Program-made: the position numbers and the translations under genes | Source: Pseudoxanthomonas sp. PXM03 | GTDB lineage: Bacteria; Pseudomonadota; Gammaproteobacteria; Xanthomonadales; Xanthomonadaceae | Direction of reading: 5' to 3' | Length of the DNA stretch: 64,000 nt | Assembly: GCF_014852005.1 (NCBI RefSeq) | Contig: NZ_JACVAU010000001.1 | Span: 642,001 to 706,000, forward strand | Notes under the pieces: generated by a model | Database searches by the model: none | What the model saw: the letters and a program-made list of their open reading frames with translations, nothing else | Told to the model about the DNA's origin: nothing | Shown here: positions 26,208 to 34,574 of the stretch, in pieces | How positions within the stretch are numbered: the stretch's first letter is position 1 | How the letters are laid out: every line of letters begins with the position of its first letter

Positions 26208-26894
26208 TCAGCGGGTACCGTAGAGCACGACGGTCTTGCCGCGCGCATGCAGGGAGCCATCGGCCTGCAGCTTCTTCAGCACGCGTCCCGCCATCTCGCG
26301 CGAGCAGCCCACCAGGCGTGCCAGCTCCTGGCGAGAGACGCGCAGCTGGGTGCCTTGGGGGTGACTCATCGCTTCCGGCTCGCGAGCAAGGTCATGCAGG
26401 GTGCGTACGATCCGGTCGGTCACATCGAGGAACGCGAGGCGGCTGGCCTTGCGGCTGGTGTCCAGCAGGCGCCGCGAGAGCTGCGCGCCGATCGCGTACA
26501 GCAGCTTGGGGGCATCGGCCGACAGCGTGCCCATGAACAGCTGGTGCAGGCGTTCGTAGCTGATTTCGGCCAGTTCGCACTGGGTGCGGGTGCGCAGGAT
26601 CACTTCCCGGCGGTCCGACTCGATGAACAGTCCCATCTCGCCGACGAACTCGCCGGAACCGAAGTAGCCGAGCACCAGCTCCCGGTCGTCGTCTTCCTCG
26701 GTGATGATGCTGACCGAGCCGCTGACCACGTAGTACAGCGTTCCTGCCGGGTCGCCGGGGCGGAAGACGTCGGCGCGGGCGGGGTAGCGCCGGCGGTGGC
26801 TGTGGGCCAGAAAGCGCTCAAGCGTGGCGTTGTCCGGCGTCAGGGGGCTGGCGGCGGGGCGAGCGGGGGCTGAAAGGGGGATGCCTGGGCTCAT
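26208..26894 (-). CDS. clp: Clp, CRP-like global transcription regulator
   Basis: A 228-residue CRP/FNR-family protein. The cyclic-nucleotide domain includes DVFRPGDPAGTLYYVVSGSV, EDDDRELVLGYFGSGEFVGE and MGLFIESDRREVILRTRTQC. The long dimer helix follows, then the helix-turn-helix SRQELARLVGCSREMAGRVL. The start ATG is placed so that the N-terminus begins MSPGIPLSAPARP, close to the 230 residues of Xanthomonas Clp. Clp responds to cyclic di-GMP and controls exoenzymes, exopolysaccharide and motility in this family. It is divergent from speD across 186 bases. Confidence 0.94.
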   Translation of the reverse strand: MSPGIPLSAPARPAASPLTPDNATLERFLAHSHRRRYPARADVFRPGDPAGTLYYVVSGSVSIITEEDDDRELVLGYFGSGEFVGEMGLFIESDRREVILRTRTQCELAEISYERLHQLFMGTLSADAPKLLYAIGAQLSRRLLDTSRKASRLAFLDVTDRIVRTLHDLAREPEAMSHPQGTQLRVSRQELARLVGCSREMAGRVLKKLQADGSLHARGKTVVLYGTR

Positions 26895-27080
26895 GATGGT
26901 CGCGGCTTGTAATTCCGGAAGCTTAGTCCGAATACGTAGCCGACGGCAAACGCAGGCCATGCAAGGGCTGGGCCAGTCCCGCGCCGGCCGGCCGACGGGT
27001 GGTGGCGGACATTTCGCTGTCACCCCATATGGCGCATAATCCGCCCCCTCATCCGACCCCCCCAGAGAGGGATCACCGCC

Positions 27081-27875
27081 GTGGTAAAACCCCTGCCTCG
27101 CCTGCGGCTGCAAGGCTTCAACAACCTCACCAAGGCGCTGAGCTTCAACATCTACGACGTGTGCTATGCCTCGTCCGAGGACGAGCGCCGCCGGTACATC
27201 GAGTACATCGACGAGGAGTACAACGCCGATCGCCTGACCCAGATCCTGACGGATGTGGCGGAGATCATCGGCGCCAACATCCTGAACGTGGCCCGCCAGG
27301 ACTACGATCCGCAGGGTGCGTCGGTGACGATCCTCATCTCCGAGGAGCCGGTGATCGACAAGAAGGATGCAGGCAGGGAGATTATCTCCGATGCGGTGGT
27401 CGCGCACATGGACAAGTCGCACATCACTGTGCACACGTATCCGGAAACCCATCCGGACAACGGCATCGCGACGTTCCGTGCGGACATCGACGTGGCCACG
27501 TGCGGCGTGATCTCGCCGCTGAAGGCCCTGAACTACCTGATCGAAAGCCTGGAATCCGACATCGTCATCATGGATTACCGCGTGCGCGGCTTCACCCGCG
27601 ACGTGAAGGGCAAGAAGCACTACATCGACCACAAGATCAATTCGATCCAGGATTTCCTGGCCAAGAACATCAAGTCGCGCTACGAGATGCTCGACGTGAA
27701 TGTCTACCAGGAGAACATCTTCCACACGAAGATGCACCTGAAGGAGTTCGACCTCGACAACTACCTGTTCGAGGAGAAGGCCAAGAACCTGTCGTTCAAG
27801 GAGCGCATGAAGATCGAAGCGCGTCTGAAGCGGGAGATCGAAGAGCTGTATCACGGCCGCAACCTGCCGGAATGA
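27081..27875 (+). CDS. speD: S-adenosylmethionine decarboxylase (E. coli-type proenzyme)
   Basis: A 264-residue proenzyme that makes decarboxylated SAM for spermidine synthesis. Autocleavage before Ser113 in [14 protein letters not shown] yields the pyruvoyl cofactor. [29 protein letters not shown] and [20 protein letters not shown] are family hallmarks of the long bacterial SpeD. The start is GTG. Downstream in the same direction is the guanidine riboswitch/gdx unit, which is unrelated in function. Confidence 0.96.
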   Translation: MVKPLPRLRLQGFNNLTKALSFNIYDVCYASSEDERRRYIEYIDEEYNADRLTQILTDVAEIIGANILNVARQDYDPQGASVTILISEEPVIDKKDAGREIISDAVVAHMDKSHITVHTYPETHPDNGIATFRADIDVATCGVISPLKALNYLIESLESDIVIMDYRVRGFTRDVKGKKHYIDHKINSIQDFLAKNIKSRYEMLDVNVYQENIFHTKMHLKEFDLDNYLFEEKAKNLSFKERMKIEARLKREIEELYHGRNLPE

Positions 27876-27942
27876 CGGGTTGCGTGCTGCCGCGGGTTAC
27901 ACCCGGTTGGGGTGGCCTGCAGTAGCTTTGCCCTGAAAACAA

Positions 27943-27995
27943 GGCGGGACGACCCGCCCGCGGCGCGAGCCGCGCATCAGGACCGACGGCGGTCC
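27943..27995 (+). ncRNA. Guanidine-II riboswitch (mini-ykkC)
   Basis: Two GC-rich hairpins each carry an ACGR tetraloop, the defining mark of guanidine-II aptamers. Hairpin 1 is GGCGGG-ACGA-CCCGCC (27943-27958) and hairpin 2 is GGACCG-ACGG-CGGTCC (27980-27995), joined by a 21-base linker. Sixty bases downstream is a guanidinium exporter gene with a GAGGAGG ribosome site. Downstream GCCGTC (28012-28017) can pair with the GACGGC of hairpin 2, and GGGCC/GGCCC arms (28008-28033) could form a control hairpin before the ribosome site. Ligand binding would be expected to free translation of the exporter. Confidence 0.85.
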
Positions 27996-28055
27996 GGAGC
28001 GCAAGTTCCGGGCCGTCCTGCGTTATGGCCCGGGCATGACCTGAGGAGGTGGCGT

Positions 28056-28376
28056 ATGGCGTGGTTCTATCTGGTGTTGGCGGGCGTGCTGGAAGTGGTC
28101 TGGGCCGTGGGACTGAAGTACTCAGAGGGTTTCAGCCGGCTGTGGCCCAGCGTGGTGACGGGCGTGGCGATGGCGGCCAGTTTCTGGCTGCTGGCCGCAG
28201 CGCTGAAGCACATCCCGTTGGGAACGGGCTATGCGGTCTGGGTGGGCATTGGTGCCGTGGGCACGGCCTTCGTCGGCATGTGGCTGTTCAAGGAGCCGGC
28301 AACCGCGGCGCGGCTGGTCTGCGTGGGGCTGATCGTGGCCGGCATCATCGGCCTGAAACTGGCCACGCCGTCGTAG
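28056..28376 (+). CDS. gdx: Guanidinium exporter of the SMR family (SugE/Gdx)
   Basis: A 106-residue four-helix transporter. The opening [20 protein letters not shown] with the essential Glu13, [12 protein letters not shown], the [17 protein letters not shown] motif and [12 protein letters not shown] match the Gdx branch (formerly SugE) rather than the drug-exporting EmrE branch. Proteins of this branch export guanidinium in exchange for protons. The riboswitch upstream supports that substrate. Its TAG stop is formed by the GTAG foot of a palindromic repeat. Confidence 0.93.
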   Translation: MAWFYLVLAGVLEVVWAVGLKYSEGFSRLWPSVVTGVAMAASFWLLAAALKHIPLGTGYAVWVGIGAVGTAFVGMWLFKEPATAARLVCVGLIVAGIIGLKLATPS

Positions 28377-28501
28377 CGGCGCAGGGCGGGCTCAAGCCCG
28401 CCTTCCTGGCCTTGCCGACGATACTACGGCCCGGAGAAGCGACGTCAGTGAGGATCGTCGGACGCGTGGACGTGGCGACGGTGCGCCTGGGCCCACCCTA
28501 C
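28373..28501. repeat. Second GTAG palindromic (BIME-like) pair between gdx and coq7
   Basis: GTAG at 28373 is followed by an 8-bp hairpin (28385-28392 with 28395-28402). About 75 bases later an imperfect hairpin (GGTGCGCC ... GGCCCACC) ends in CTAC at 28498-28501. The design equals the element at 2199-2253, but the spacer is longer. The stops of the two convergent genes lie in the two feet (TAG in GTAG; CTA read on the other strand). Confidence 0.6.
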
Positions 28502-29139
28502 AGCCGGTAAGCCACTGCCTTCATCAGCTTCGAGGCGCCCGCCATCAGGGTCGGGATGGGGGCGGGCAGGGCGGTCGCGCCGGCCTCTTCGGCATGTTCG
28601 GCGTGGCGGGCCTCGTCGGCCTTCATGACGGTCAGGATCTCGCGGCTGCGCAGGTCAGCAGGGGGGAGGGTTTCCAGGTGTTCGTCCAGGTGGGCTTCCA
28701 CCTGGCGCTCGGTTTCGACGACGAAGCCCAGGCTCCAGCCGTCACCGCGCAGGCCTGCCAAGGCTCCCAGGGCATAGCTGCTGGCATACCACAGCGGGTT
28801 GAACAGGCTGGGGCGGCTGTCCAGCTCCCGCAGCCGGTCGGCGCACCAGGCCAGATGGTCGGTTTCTTCCTGGGCGGCCTCCATCAGGTGGGTGCGCGTC
28901 GCGGGGTCGCGGGCGACGGCGGCCTGTCCGAAGTACAGGCCCTGCGCGCACACCTCGCCGACATGGTTGATGCGCATCAGGCCGGCGGCATGACGCTGCT
29001 CGGCGGCATCGAGCGCAACCTCGGGGGTGTCGCCGGCCGGGTTGGGGCGATGGGCCGGCGGATTGCCGAAGACCGTGTCCAGGCCGCGCTGGGCTTCCAC
29101 CAGCCAGTGGTCCAGGAGAGAGAAGGTCCGTGTGTTCAT
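28498..29139 (-). CDS. coq7: Demethoxyubiquinone hydroxylase Coq7
   Basis: A 213-residue di-iron monooxygenase for the last hydroxylation in ubiquinone synthesis. Iron ligands are in RINHVGEVCAQGLYFGQ (Glu), EAAQEETDHLAWC (ExxH) and FVVETERQVEAH plus VMKADEARHAEHA (ExxH). The ATG chosen starts MNTRTFSLLDHWL; longer in-frame extensions upstream are low-complexity and cross the rplM promoter region. It converges with gdx. Confidence 0.93.
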   Translation of the reverse strand: MNTRTFSLLDHWLVEAQRGLDTVFGNPPAHRPNPAGDTPEVALDAAEQRHAAGLMRINHVGEVCAQGLYFGQAAVARDPATRTHLMEAAQEETDHLAWCADRLRELDSRPSLFNPLWYASSYALGALAGLRGDGWSLGFVVETERQVEAHLDEHLETLPPADLRSREILTVMKADEARHAEHAEEAGATALPAPIPTLMAGASKLMKAVAYRL

Positions 29140-29211
29140 GCCGTCATTGTGCCGGCTCGCCGCACGGGCGTCTGCCGATCCAGCGTGTGCCGGCAGGGAC
29201 GCTCCGGCGAC

Positions 29212-29240
29212 TTGCGCGTGGCGGCCTCGCCCCGTACAAT
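29212..29240 (+). promoter_or_regulatory. Candidate sigma-70 promoter of rplM-rpsI
   Basis: TTGCGC (29212-29217), a spacer of 17 bases and TACAAT (29235-29240), about 90 bases before the rplM ATG. The leader that follows contains the short stem CCGCCGGGGTAACCGCGG, but no known L13 leader structure is obvious to me. Confidence 0.5.
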
Positions 29241-29330
29241 CCTGCCTCTTCTGTTTCACCCTTCACAACGCGTGGCAAAGTTCCGCCGGGGTAACCGCGG
29301 AATCCGCCCGACCAGACACATGAGATCCAC

Positions 29331-29759
29331 ATGAGCACCTTTACCGCCAAGTCCGAGACCGTCCAGCGTGACTGGTACGTCGTCGACGCAGCAGGCAAGA
29401 CCCTTGGTCGCCTGTCCACCGAGCTGGCCCGCCGCCTTCGCGGCAAGCACAAGCCCGTCTATACCCCTCACGTTGATACCGGCGACTATCTGGTCGTCAT
29501 CAATGCCGAGAAGATCCATGTCACCGGCAACAAGCTGGCCGACAAGAAGTACCACCGCTTCACCGGCTACATCGGCAACCTGAAGACCGAGACTCTGGCG
29601 CAGGCGCTGGAGCGCCATCCGGAGCGCGTCATCGAAACCGCCGTCAAGGGCATGCTGCCGAAGGGCCCGCTGGGCCGCGACATGTATCGCAAGCTCAAGG
29701 TCTACGCCGGCCCGAATCATCCGCACGCCGCCCAGCAGCCGCAGGTCCTGGACATCTAA
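29331..29759 (+). CDS. rplM: 50S ribosomal protein L13
   Basis: A 142-residue ribosomal protein of normal length. [38 protein letters not shown] and [20 protein letters not shown] are conserved L13 segments. It forms the usual two-gene operon with rpsI, which starts two bases after its stop. Confidence 0.98.
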   Translation: MSTFTAKSETVQRDWYVVDAAGKTLGRLSTELARRLRGKHKPVYTPHVDTGDYLVVINAEKIHVTGNKLADKKYHRFTGYIGNLKTETLAQALERHPERVIETAVKGMLPKGPLGRDMYRKLKVYAGPNHPHAAQQPQVLDI

Positions 29760-29761
29760 TC

Positions 29762-30154
29762 ATGGCTATCACTCAGAACTACGGCACCGGCCGTCGCAAG
29801 TCCTCCACCGCCCGCGTGTTCCTGCGCAAGGGCACCGGCAACATCACCGTCAACGACCGTCCGCTGGACGAGTTCTTCGGTCGTGAGACCGCGCGCATGA
29901 TCGTGCGCCAGCCGCTGGAGCTGACCAAGAACACCGAAAGCTTCGACATCAAGGTCACCACGACCGGCGGCGGCACCACCGGCCAGGCCGGCGCCATCCG
30001 CCTGGGCATCGCCCGCGCGCTGGTGGAGTACGACGAAACCCTCAAGAACGAGCTGCGCAAGGCGGGCTTCATGACCCGTGATGCGCGCGAAGTCGAGCGC
30101 AAGAAGGTCGGCCTGCACAAGGCGCGTCGCGCCACGCAGTTCTCCAAGCGCTAA
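29762..30154 (+). CDS. rpsI: 30S ribosomal protein S9
   Basis: A 130-residue protein. [49 protein letters not shown] and the basic C-terminus [17 protein letters not shown] are diagnostic. The C-terminal SKR reaches the P-site tRNA. It is followed at once by the tRNA-Gln gene. Confidence 0.98.
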   Translation: MAITQNYGTGRRKSSTARVFLRKGTGNITVNDRPLDEFFGRETARMIVRQPLELTKNTESFDIKVTTTGGGTTGQAGAIRLGIARALVEYDETLKNELRKAGFMTRDAREVERKKVGLHKARRATQFSKR

Positions 30155-30187
30155 CAGACGCGCTACACTACGCGTCACTGGTTATAC

Positions 30188-30262
30188 AGCCCCGTCGCCA
30201 AGCGGTAAGGCACCTGACTCTGACTCAGGCATTCGGTGGTTCGAATCCATCCGGGGCTGCCA
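30188..30262 (+). tRNA. tRNA-Gln (anticodon CTG)
   Basis: The acceptor stem AGCCCCG pairs with CGGGGCT, with discriminator G and an encoded CCA at 30260-30262. The anticodon stem CCTGA/TCAGG holds the loop CTCTGAC, giving anticodon CTG. The T arm contains GGTTCGAATCC. The D arm has GCCAAGCGGTAAGGC. All arms fold normally. Confidence 0.96.
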
Positions 30263-30284
30263 ACTCGAAGTCCACTGGACATCC

Positions 30285-30313
30285 GCAAAAGCCCGCCTCT
30301 GGCGGGTTTTTGC
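30285..30313 (+). terminator. Intrinsic terminator after tRNA-Gln
   Basis: AAAAGCCCGCC-TCT-GGCGGGTTTTT is a strong short hairpin (CCCGCC 30292-30297 with GGCGGG 30301-30306) followed by five T residues, ending the rplM-rpsI/tRNA transcript. Confidence 0.85.
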
Positions 30314-30330
30314 GTTGAGGGATCCCGTCT

Positions 30331-31077
30331 ATGGTTGCCATGTTCCAACCCCCGTTCTGTCCGCCTGATGAGGCCCTGCGCCGCATGCAGGAGCGCGGCT
30401 ACGTGGTGCTGGAGCCACGCGCCATGGCGGAGGCGACCGGCACCGGTCTCGATGCCCTCGACGAACTGCTTCCGAGTTGGGGGCGGCTGGAAGTGGACGA
30501 GTACCTGAAGGACGGCGGCCGTTACCGGCGCCGCCGGCATTCCTGCTTCATCGTCGACGCGGACGGGGTGCGCCAGGTGCCGCATCGCGCGCACTGGCAG
30601 TCGCTGGACTACAACGCCCTCCACGGCGGCATGCAACGCTGGTTCCAGCCGATTGAGCCTGCCGTCAGCGGTGCCATCGCCTGGCGGCAGCTGCTGTCGG
30701 GCCTGGCGCGATGGTGCTCTACGCTGAGGGGCGAACGGACCTGGTTCGTCGAGGCACACCAGTTCCGCATCGACACGACCGATGGCATCGGGCGGCCCAC
30801 GCCGGAGGGCGCGCATCGCGATGGCGTGGACTTCGTCGCAGTGCTGCTGCTGGACCGCGAGGGCATCAAGGGCGGCGAGACCCGCGTGTTCGCCGCCGCC
30901 GGACCGGACGGCCAGCGTTTTACCCTGGAGGCGCCGTGGTCATTGCTGTTCCTCGACGACGAGCGAGTGATCCACGAGTCCACGCCGATCCAGCCGCTGG
31001 ACGCGCAGGGCCATCGCGATACGCTGGTGCTGACGTTCCGCCGGGACGGCTTCCAGGGTGAAGCGGGCGCAGGCTGA
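30331..31077 (+). CDS. 2-oxoglutarate/Fe(II) dioxygenase (PF10014 type, amino-acid hydroxylase-like)
   Basis: A 248-residue enzyme of the 2OG-Fe dioxygenase family that includes bacterial L-isoleucine hydroxylase. The iron motif HxD is in PEGAHRDGVDFVAVLLLD and the distal His in DERVIHESTPI. The 2OG-binding Arg may be in HRDTLVLTFRRDGF. RYRRRRHSCFIVDADG and VEAHQFRID match the N-terminal strands of the family. The amino-acid substrate is unknown. It stands alone after a terminator, with fumarylacetoacetase next. Confidence 0.8.
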   Translation: MVAMFQPPFCPPDEALRRMQERGYVVLEPRAMAEATGTGLDALDELLPSWGRLEVDEYLKDGGRYRRRRHSCFIVDADGVRQVPHRAHWQSLDYNALHGGMQRWFQPIEPAVSGAIAWRQLLSGLARWCSTLRGERTWFVEAHQFRIDTTDGIGRPTPEGAHRDGVDFVAVLLLDREGIKGGETRVFAAAGPDGQRFTLEAPWSLLFLDDERVIHESTPIQPLDAQGHRDTLVLTFRRDGFQGEAGAG

Positions 31078-31141
31078 TCGCGGCGCGTATTTCGTTACAA
31101 TTGAAACCATGGCGCGTGGGCGCCGGCATCCTGGAGTTCCG

Positions 31142-32131
31142 ATGAAGCTGGGTTCCCTGAAGGAAGGCGGTCGTGACGGCACGCTGGTGGTGGTGTCCCG
31201 CGATCTGGCGCGTGCCGTGCGCGCGACGGGCATCGCGTTGACGTTGCAGCAGGCACTTGAGGACTGGAGCAACATCGCGCCGCGCCTCAATGCAGTCTAC
31301 GAAGCACTGAATGCCGGCAACGTCGATGGCATGTTCGACGTGGACTTCCACGCGCTGGCGGCCCCGTTGCCGCGGGCCTACGAGTTCGTCGATGGCAGCG
31401 CCTATTTGCCGCACGTCGAACGTGTCCGTCGCGCGCGCAATGCCGAGGTGCCGGCGAGCTTCTACACGGATCCGCTGATGTACCAGGCCACCAGTGCCGC
31501 CTTTCACGGCCCGCGTGATCCGGTGAAAGTGGTCAGCGAAGACTATGGCATCGATCTGGAAGCGGAGATCGTGGTCATCACCGACGACGTGCCGATGGCG
31601 GTCACGCCCGCTCAGGCAGCCGGCCACATCCAGTTGATCGGTCTGGTGAACGATGTGTCCTTGCGCAACCTGATCCCGGGCGAACTGGCGAAGGGTTTCG
31701 GCTTCCTGCAATCCAAGCCGCGCTCGGCGCTGTCACCGGTATTCGTGACCCCGGACGAACTGGACGATGCCTGGCGCGACAACAAGGTGCACCTGCCGCT
31801 GGTGACGCACATCAATGGCAACTGGTTCGGCGCACCCGAGGCCGGCGTGGACATGCAGTTCGATTTCGCCCAGCTGGTCGCGCACGCGGCCAAGACCCGG
31901 CCGCTGTCGGCGGGCACGATTGTCGGTTCCGGCACCATCGCCAACGAGGACACGTCCAGGGGCGCCTCGTGCTTTGCCGAGCAGCGCACCGTGGAGACCC
32001 TGCGGGACGGCAAGCCCTCGACGCCTTTCATGAAGTTCGGCGATCTGGTCCACATCGAGATGAAGGATCGTGACGGTCATTCCATTTTCGGTGTGATCGA
32101 GCAGAGGATCGAGCCGCAGCCCTTGCCTTGA
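31142..32131 (+). CDS. Fumarylacetoacetate hydrolase family protein
   Basis: A 329-residue enzyme. The start ATG opens MKLGSLKEGGRDGTLVVVSR, as in the long bacterial fumarylacetoacetases of tyrosine breakdown. YGIDLEAEIVVITDDVP supplies acidic metal ligands, with LVNDVSLRNLIPGELAKGFG and TIVGSGTIANEDTSRG further on. Maleylacetoacetate isomerase is encoded 98 bases downstream, supporting the last two steps of tyrosine/homogentisate degradation. A TACAAT box at 31096-31101 could be its -10 element. Confidence 0.9.
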   Translation: MKLGSLKEGGRDGTLVVVSRDLARAVRATGIALTLQQALEDWSNIAPRLNAVYEALNAGNVDGMFDVDFHALAAPLPRAYEFVDGSAYLPHVERVRRARNAEVPASFYTDPLMYQATSAAFHGPRDPVKVVSEDYGIDLEAEIVVITDDVPMAVTPAQAAGHIQLIGLVNDVSLRNLIPGELAKGFGFLQSKPRSALSPVFVTPDELDDAWRDNKVHLPLVTHINGNWFGAPEAGVDMQFDFAQLVAHAAKTRPLSAGTIVGSGTIANEDTSRGASCFAEQRTVETLRDGKPSTPFMKFGDLVHIEMKDRDGHSIFGVIEQRIEPQPLP

Positions 32132-32229
32132 AGGCGCGCGCGGGCCCAGTGTGAATACAGGAAGGCTCGAGGTGGACATGGACGCGTATTACAGGCAATC
32201 GAAGGGGCAAACCGCGGGAGGCGGCTTGC

Positions 32230-32889
32230 ATGGCTGAACAACTGCGGCTTTATTCCTATTGGCGCTCCAGTGCCGCCTACCGCGTGCGCATCGGCCTGAA
32301 CCTCAAGGGGCTGGCGTACGAAACGGTGCCCGTGCACCTGGTCCGTGAGGGCGGGCAGCAGCACAAGCCGGATTACGTGGCCAAGAACCCCCAGCACATG
32401 GTGCCCACCCTGCAGCACGGGGAGCGCGTTATCCGCCAGTCGCTGGCGATCCTCGAGTATCTCGACGAAGCCTGGCCTTCACCGCGGCTGCTGCCCATGA
32501 CGGCGCGCGACCGCGCCCGCGTGCGTGCATTGGCGCAGATGGTCGCCTGCGACATCCATCCGCTCAACAACCTGCGCGTGCTGCAGTATTTCGACGGCAC
32601 CTGGAACGTGCCGCAGTCCGAACGGGACGAGTGGGTCAAACACTGGATCATCGAAGGGTTTGCGGCGGTCGAATCGCTACTCGCCGAGGACTCCGCGACC
32701 GGCGCCTACTGCCATGGGCAGACACCGGGACTGGCGGATTGCTGCCTGGTGCCGCAGGTGTTCAATGCGCGTCGCTTCGGCGTGGACATGGCAGCGTTCC
32801 CGACCATCGTCCGTATCGAACAGGCTTGCCTGGCGTTGCCCGCATTCGACCAGGCGCGTCCCGAAAGCCAGCCTGACGCAAATGCCTGA
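32230..32889 (+). CDS. maiA: Maleylacetoacetate isomerase (zeta-class GST)
   Basis: A 219-residue glutathione S-transferase fold. The catalytic SYWRSSAAYRVRIGLNLKG motif with the SSxxxR pattern of the zeta class, NPQHMVPTLQHGERVIRQSL with the glutathione-binding region, and YCHGQTPGLADCCLVPQVFN identify MaiA. It follows the fumarylacetoacetase gene and converges with pilU across a strong hairpin. Confidence 0.92.
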   Translation: MAEQLRLYSYWRSSAAYRVRIGLNLKGLAYETVPVHLVREGGQQHKPDYVAKNPQHMVPTLQHGERVIRQSLAILEYLDEAWPSPRLLPMTARDRARVRALAQMVACDIHPLNNLRVLQYFDGTWNVPQSERDEWVKHWIIEGFAAVESLLAEDSATGAYCHGQTPGLADCCLVPQVFNARRFGVDMAAFPTIVRIEQACLALPAFDQARPESQPDANA

Positions 32890-32894
32890 ATGAA

Positions 32895-32918
32895 AAAGGG
32901 CGGAGAACTCCGCCCTTT
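32895..32918. terminator. Bidirectional terminator between maiA and pilU
   Basis: AAAGGGCGGAG-AA-CTCCGCCCTTT is a perfect 11-bp hairpin between two convergent genes. A-rich sequence on one side and T-rich on the other allow it to stop transcripts from both directions. Confidence 0.85.
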
Positions 32919-32947
32919 GGGATGCTTCTTCGCAGGCTATGGTGCCG

Positions 32948-34084
32948 TCAGCCGAAGCCGTGGGTGATGCGCGGCGAGCTTCCCGACGTGTCGTAGTCGG
33001 CGTAGGGGTCATGCTCGCCCTTGCTGCCTTCGGACAGACGGAACTTCAGCGCCAGGCCATCACGCGAGTCGGCGGCGCGCAGTGCCTCTTCCTGCTCGAT
33101 CTGGCCTTCCTTGACCATGCGGAACAGGCACTGGTCGAAGGTTTCCATGCCTTCCTCCAGCGACTCCTCCATGGCCTGCTTGATCTCATGCACCTGGCCG
33201 CGGCGCAGCAGGTCGCGGATCATCGGCGTGTTGATCAGCACTTCGGCGGCCGGCATGCGGCGACCGTCGGTACCCTTCACCAGGCGCTGCGACACCACGG
33301 CGCGCAGGTTAAGCGCCAGGTTCATCAGCACGTTCTTGTGCGCGCTTTCCGGGAAGAAGTTCAGGATGCGCTCGATGGTCTGGTCGGCGTTGTTCGAGTG
33401 CAGCGTCGCCAGGCACAGGTGGCCGGTCTCGGCGAAGGCGATCGCGGCCTCCATGGTGGTGGCGTCGAGGATTTCGCCGATCAGAATGACGTCCGGCGCC
33501 TCGCGCATCGCGTTCTTCAGCGCGTTGTGGAAGGCGTGTGTGTCCAGGCCCACTTCGCGCTGGTTGACGATCGACTGCTTGTGCTTGTGCAGGTACTCGA
33601 TCGGATCCTCGATGGTGAGGATGTGGCCGGTGCTGGTGGTGTTGCGGTAGTCGATCATCGATGCCAGCGACGTCGACTTGCCCGAACCGGTGGAGCCGAC
33701 GATCAGCACCAGCCCGCGCGGGGTCATGATGATGTCCTTCAGCACCGGAGGCAGGTTCAGCTCTTCGATGGTCGGGATCACGCTGCGGATCGCGCGGATC
33801 ACCATGCCCACCTCGCCGCGCTGCTTGAACACGTTGACGCGGAAGCGCCCCGCATCCTGCAGGGCGATGGCCATGTTGAGCTCCAGTTCGCGCTCGAACA
33901 CGGGCACCTGGCCCTCGTCCATCAGCGAATAGGCGATCTTCTTCACCATGCCCGGCGGCAGGCCGGTATTGCCCAATGGATAGAGCTTGCCCTCGATCTT
34001 GATGTACACCGGCGCCCCGGTGGTGAGAAACATGTCCGAGGCGTTCTTCTCGGTCATCAGCTTCAGGAAATAGCCGATGTCCAT
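32948..34084 (-). CDS. pilU: Type IV pilus retraction ATPase PilU
   Basis: A 378-residue PilT/PilU ATPase for twitching motility. The opening MDIGYFLKLMTEKNASDMFL and EGKLYPLG fit PilU. Walker A is GSTGSGKS, the Asp box TIEDPIEYLHKHK, Walker B VILIGEILD and the His box ATLHSNN. The C-terminal extension past residue 340, ending DTSGSSPRITHGFG, is longer than in PilT. An in-frame upstream ATG would add 24 unrelated residues. pilT is not in the window. Confidence 0.9.
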   Translation of the reverse strand: MDIGYFLKLMTEKNASDMFLTTGAPVYIKIEGKLYPLGNTGLPPGMVKKIAYSLMDEGQVPVFERELELNMAIALQDAGRFRVNVFKQRGEVGMVIRAIRSVIPTIEELNLPPVLKDIIMTPRGLVLIVGSTGSGKSTSLASMIDYRNTTSTGHILTIEDPIEYLHKHKQSIVNQREVGLDTHAFHNALKNAMREAPDVILIGEILDATTMEAAIAFAETGHLCLATLHSNNADQTIERILNFFPESAHKNVLMNLALNLRAVVSQRLVKGTDGRRMPAAEVLINTPMIRDLLRRGQVHEIKQAMEESLEEGMETFDQCLFRMVKEGQIEQEEALRAADSRDGLALKFRLSEGSKGEHDPYADYDTSGSSPRITHGFG

Positions 34085-34178
34085 GTGCAAAGCTCCCAAG
34101 ATGCGCGGCGCGACGTTGCAACGGCGCCAAAGGCTTCCGACAATGGCCGCGCGCACCCCTCAACGTCACGGCACCCCA

Positions 34179-34574
34179 ATGACAGTTAGCTTCTCACACT
34201 TCCGCTGGCCCCTGCATGTGATGGCGGCCGCAGTAGCAACACTGGCCTTGGCCGGCGAACCGGCACGCGCCCAGAGCGCATTGCCCCCGGAACTGGAAGC
34301 CGCCGTGCAGGCGGTGCAGCGCGCGGACCAGGCGGATGCCGACCAGTATGCCCCGCAACCGCTGGAGGCAGCGCGGCAGGCGTTGGCGCAGGCACAGGCC
34401 GCACACGCTGCGCGGGACAAGAAGGACGCACTGGATCTGGCCCTGCGGGCCACGGTGGATGCCGACCTTGCGCGCGCGCGCAGTCTGGAAGCCGTGGCGA
34501 CGGCCGAAGTCGCGCAGCGGAAGGCGGAGATCGCCGACCTCCAGCGCCAGATCGGCGCGGAGGGTGGGCGATGA
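34179..34574 (+). CDS. Exported DUF4398 protein
   Basis: A 131-residue periplasmic protein. The signal peptide (WPLHVMAAAVATLALAGEPARA) is followed by an Ala/Gln-rich helical hairpin of the DUF4398 type: LPPELEAAVQAVQRADQADA, YAPQPLEAARQALAQAQAA, ALDLALRATVDADLARARSL. Such proteins are commonly paired with OmpA-domain proteins and probably form coiled-coil layers between membrane and wall. It overlaps the OmpA gene by four bases. Confidence 0.8.
   Translation: MTVSFSHFRWPLHVMAAAVATLALAGEPARAQSALPPELEAAVQAVQRADQADADQYAPQPLEAARQALAQAQAAHAARDKKDALDLALRATVDADLARARSLEAVATAEVAQRKAEIADLQRQIGAEGGR

Noticed and set aside
25496-26260. 254-codon minus-strand open frame between the effector and clp
   Set aside because: Only its first third resembles a protein (GNAT). 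The remainder is antisense to the end of the effector gene. Treated as a pseudogene remnant.
32948-34084. PilU Walker B variation (GEILDA rather than GEIRDA) as a loss of function
   Set aside because: The catalytic Glu and all other motifs are intact, so this is probably normal lineage variation.
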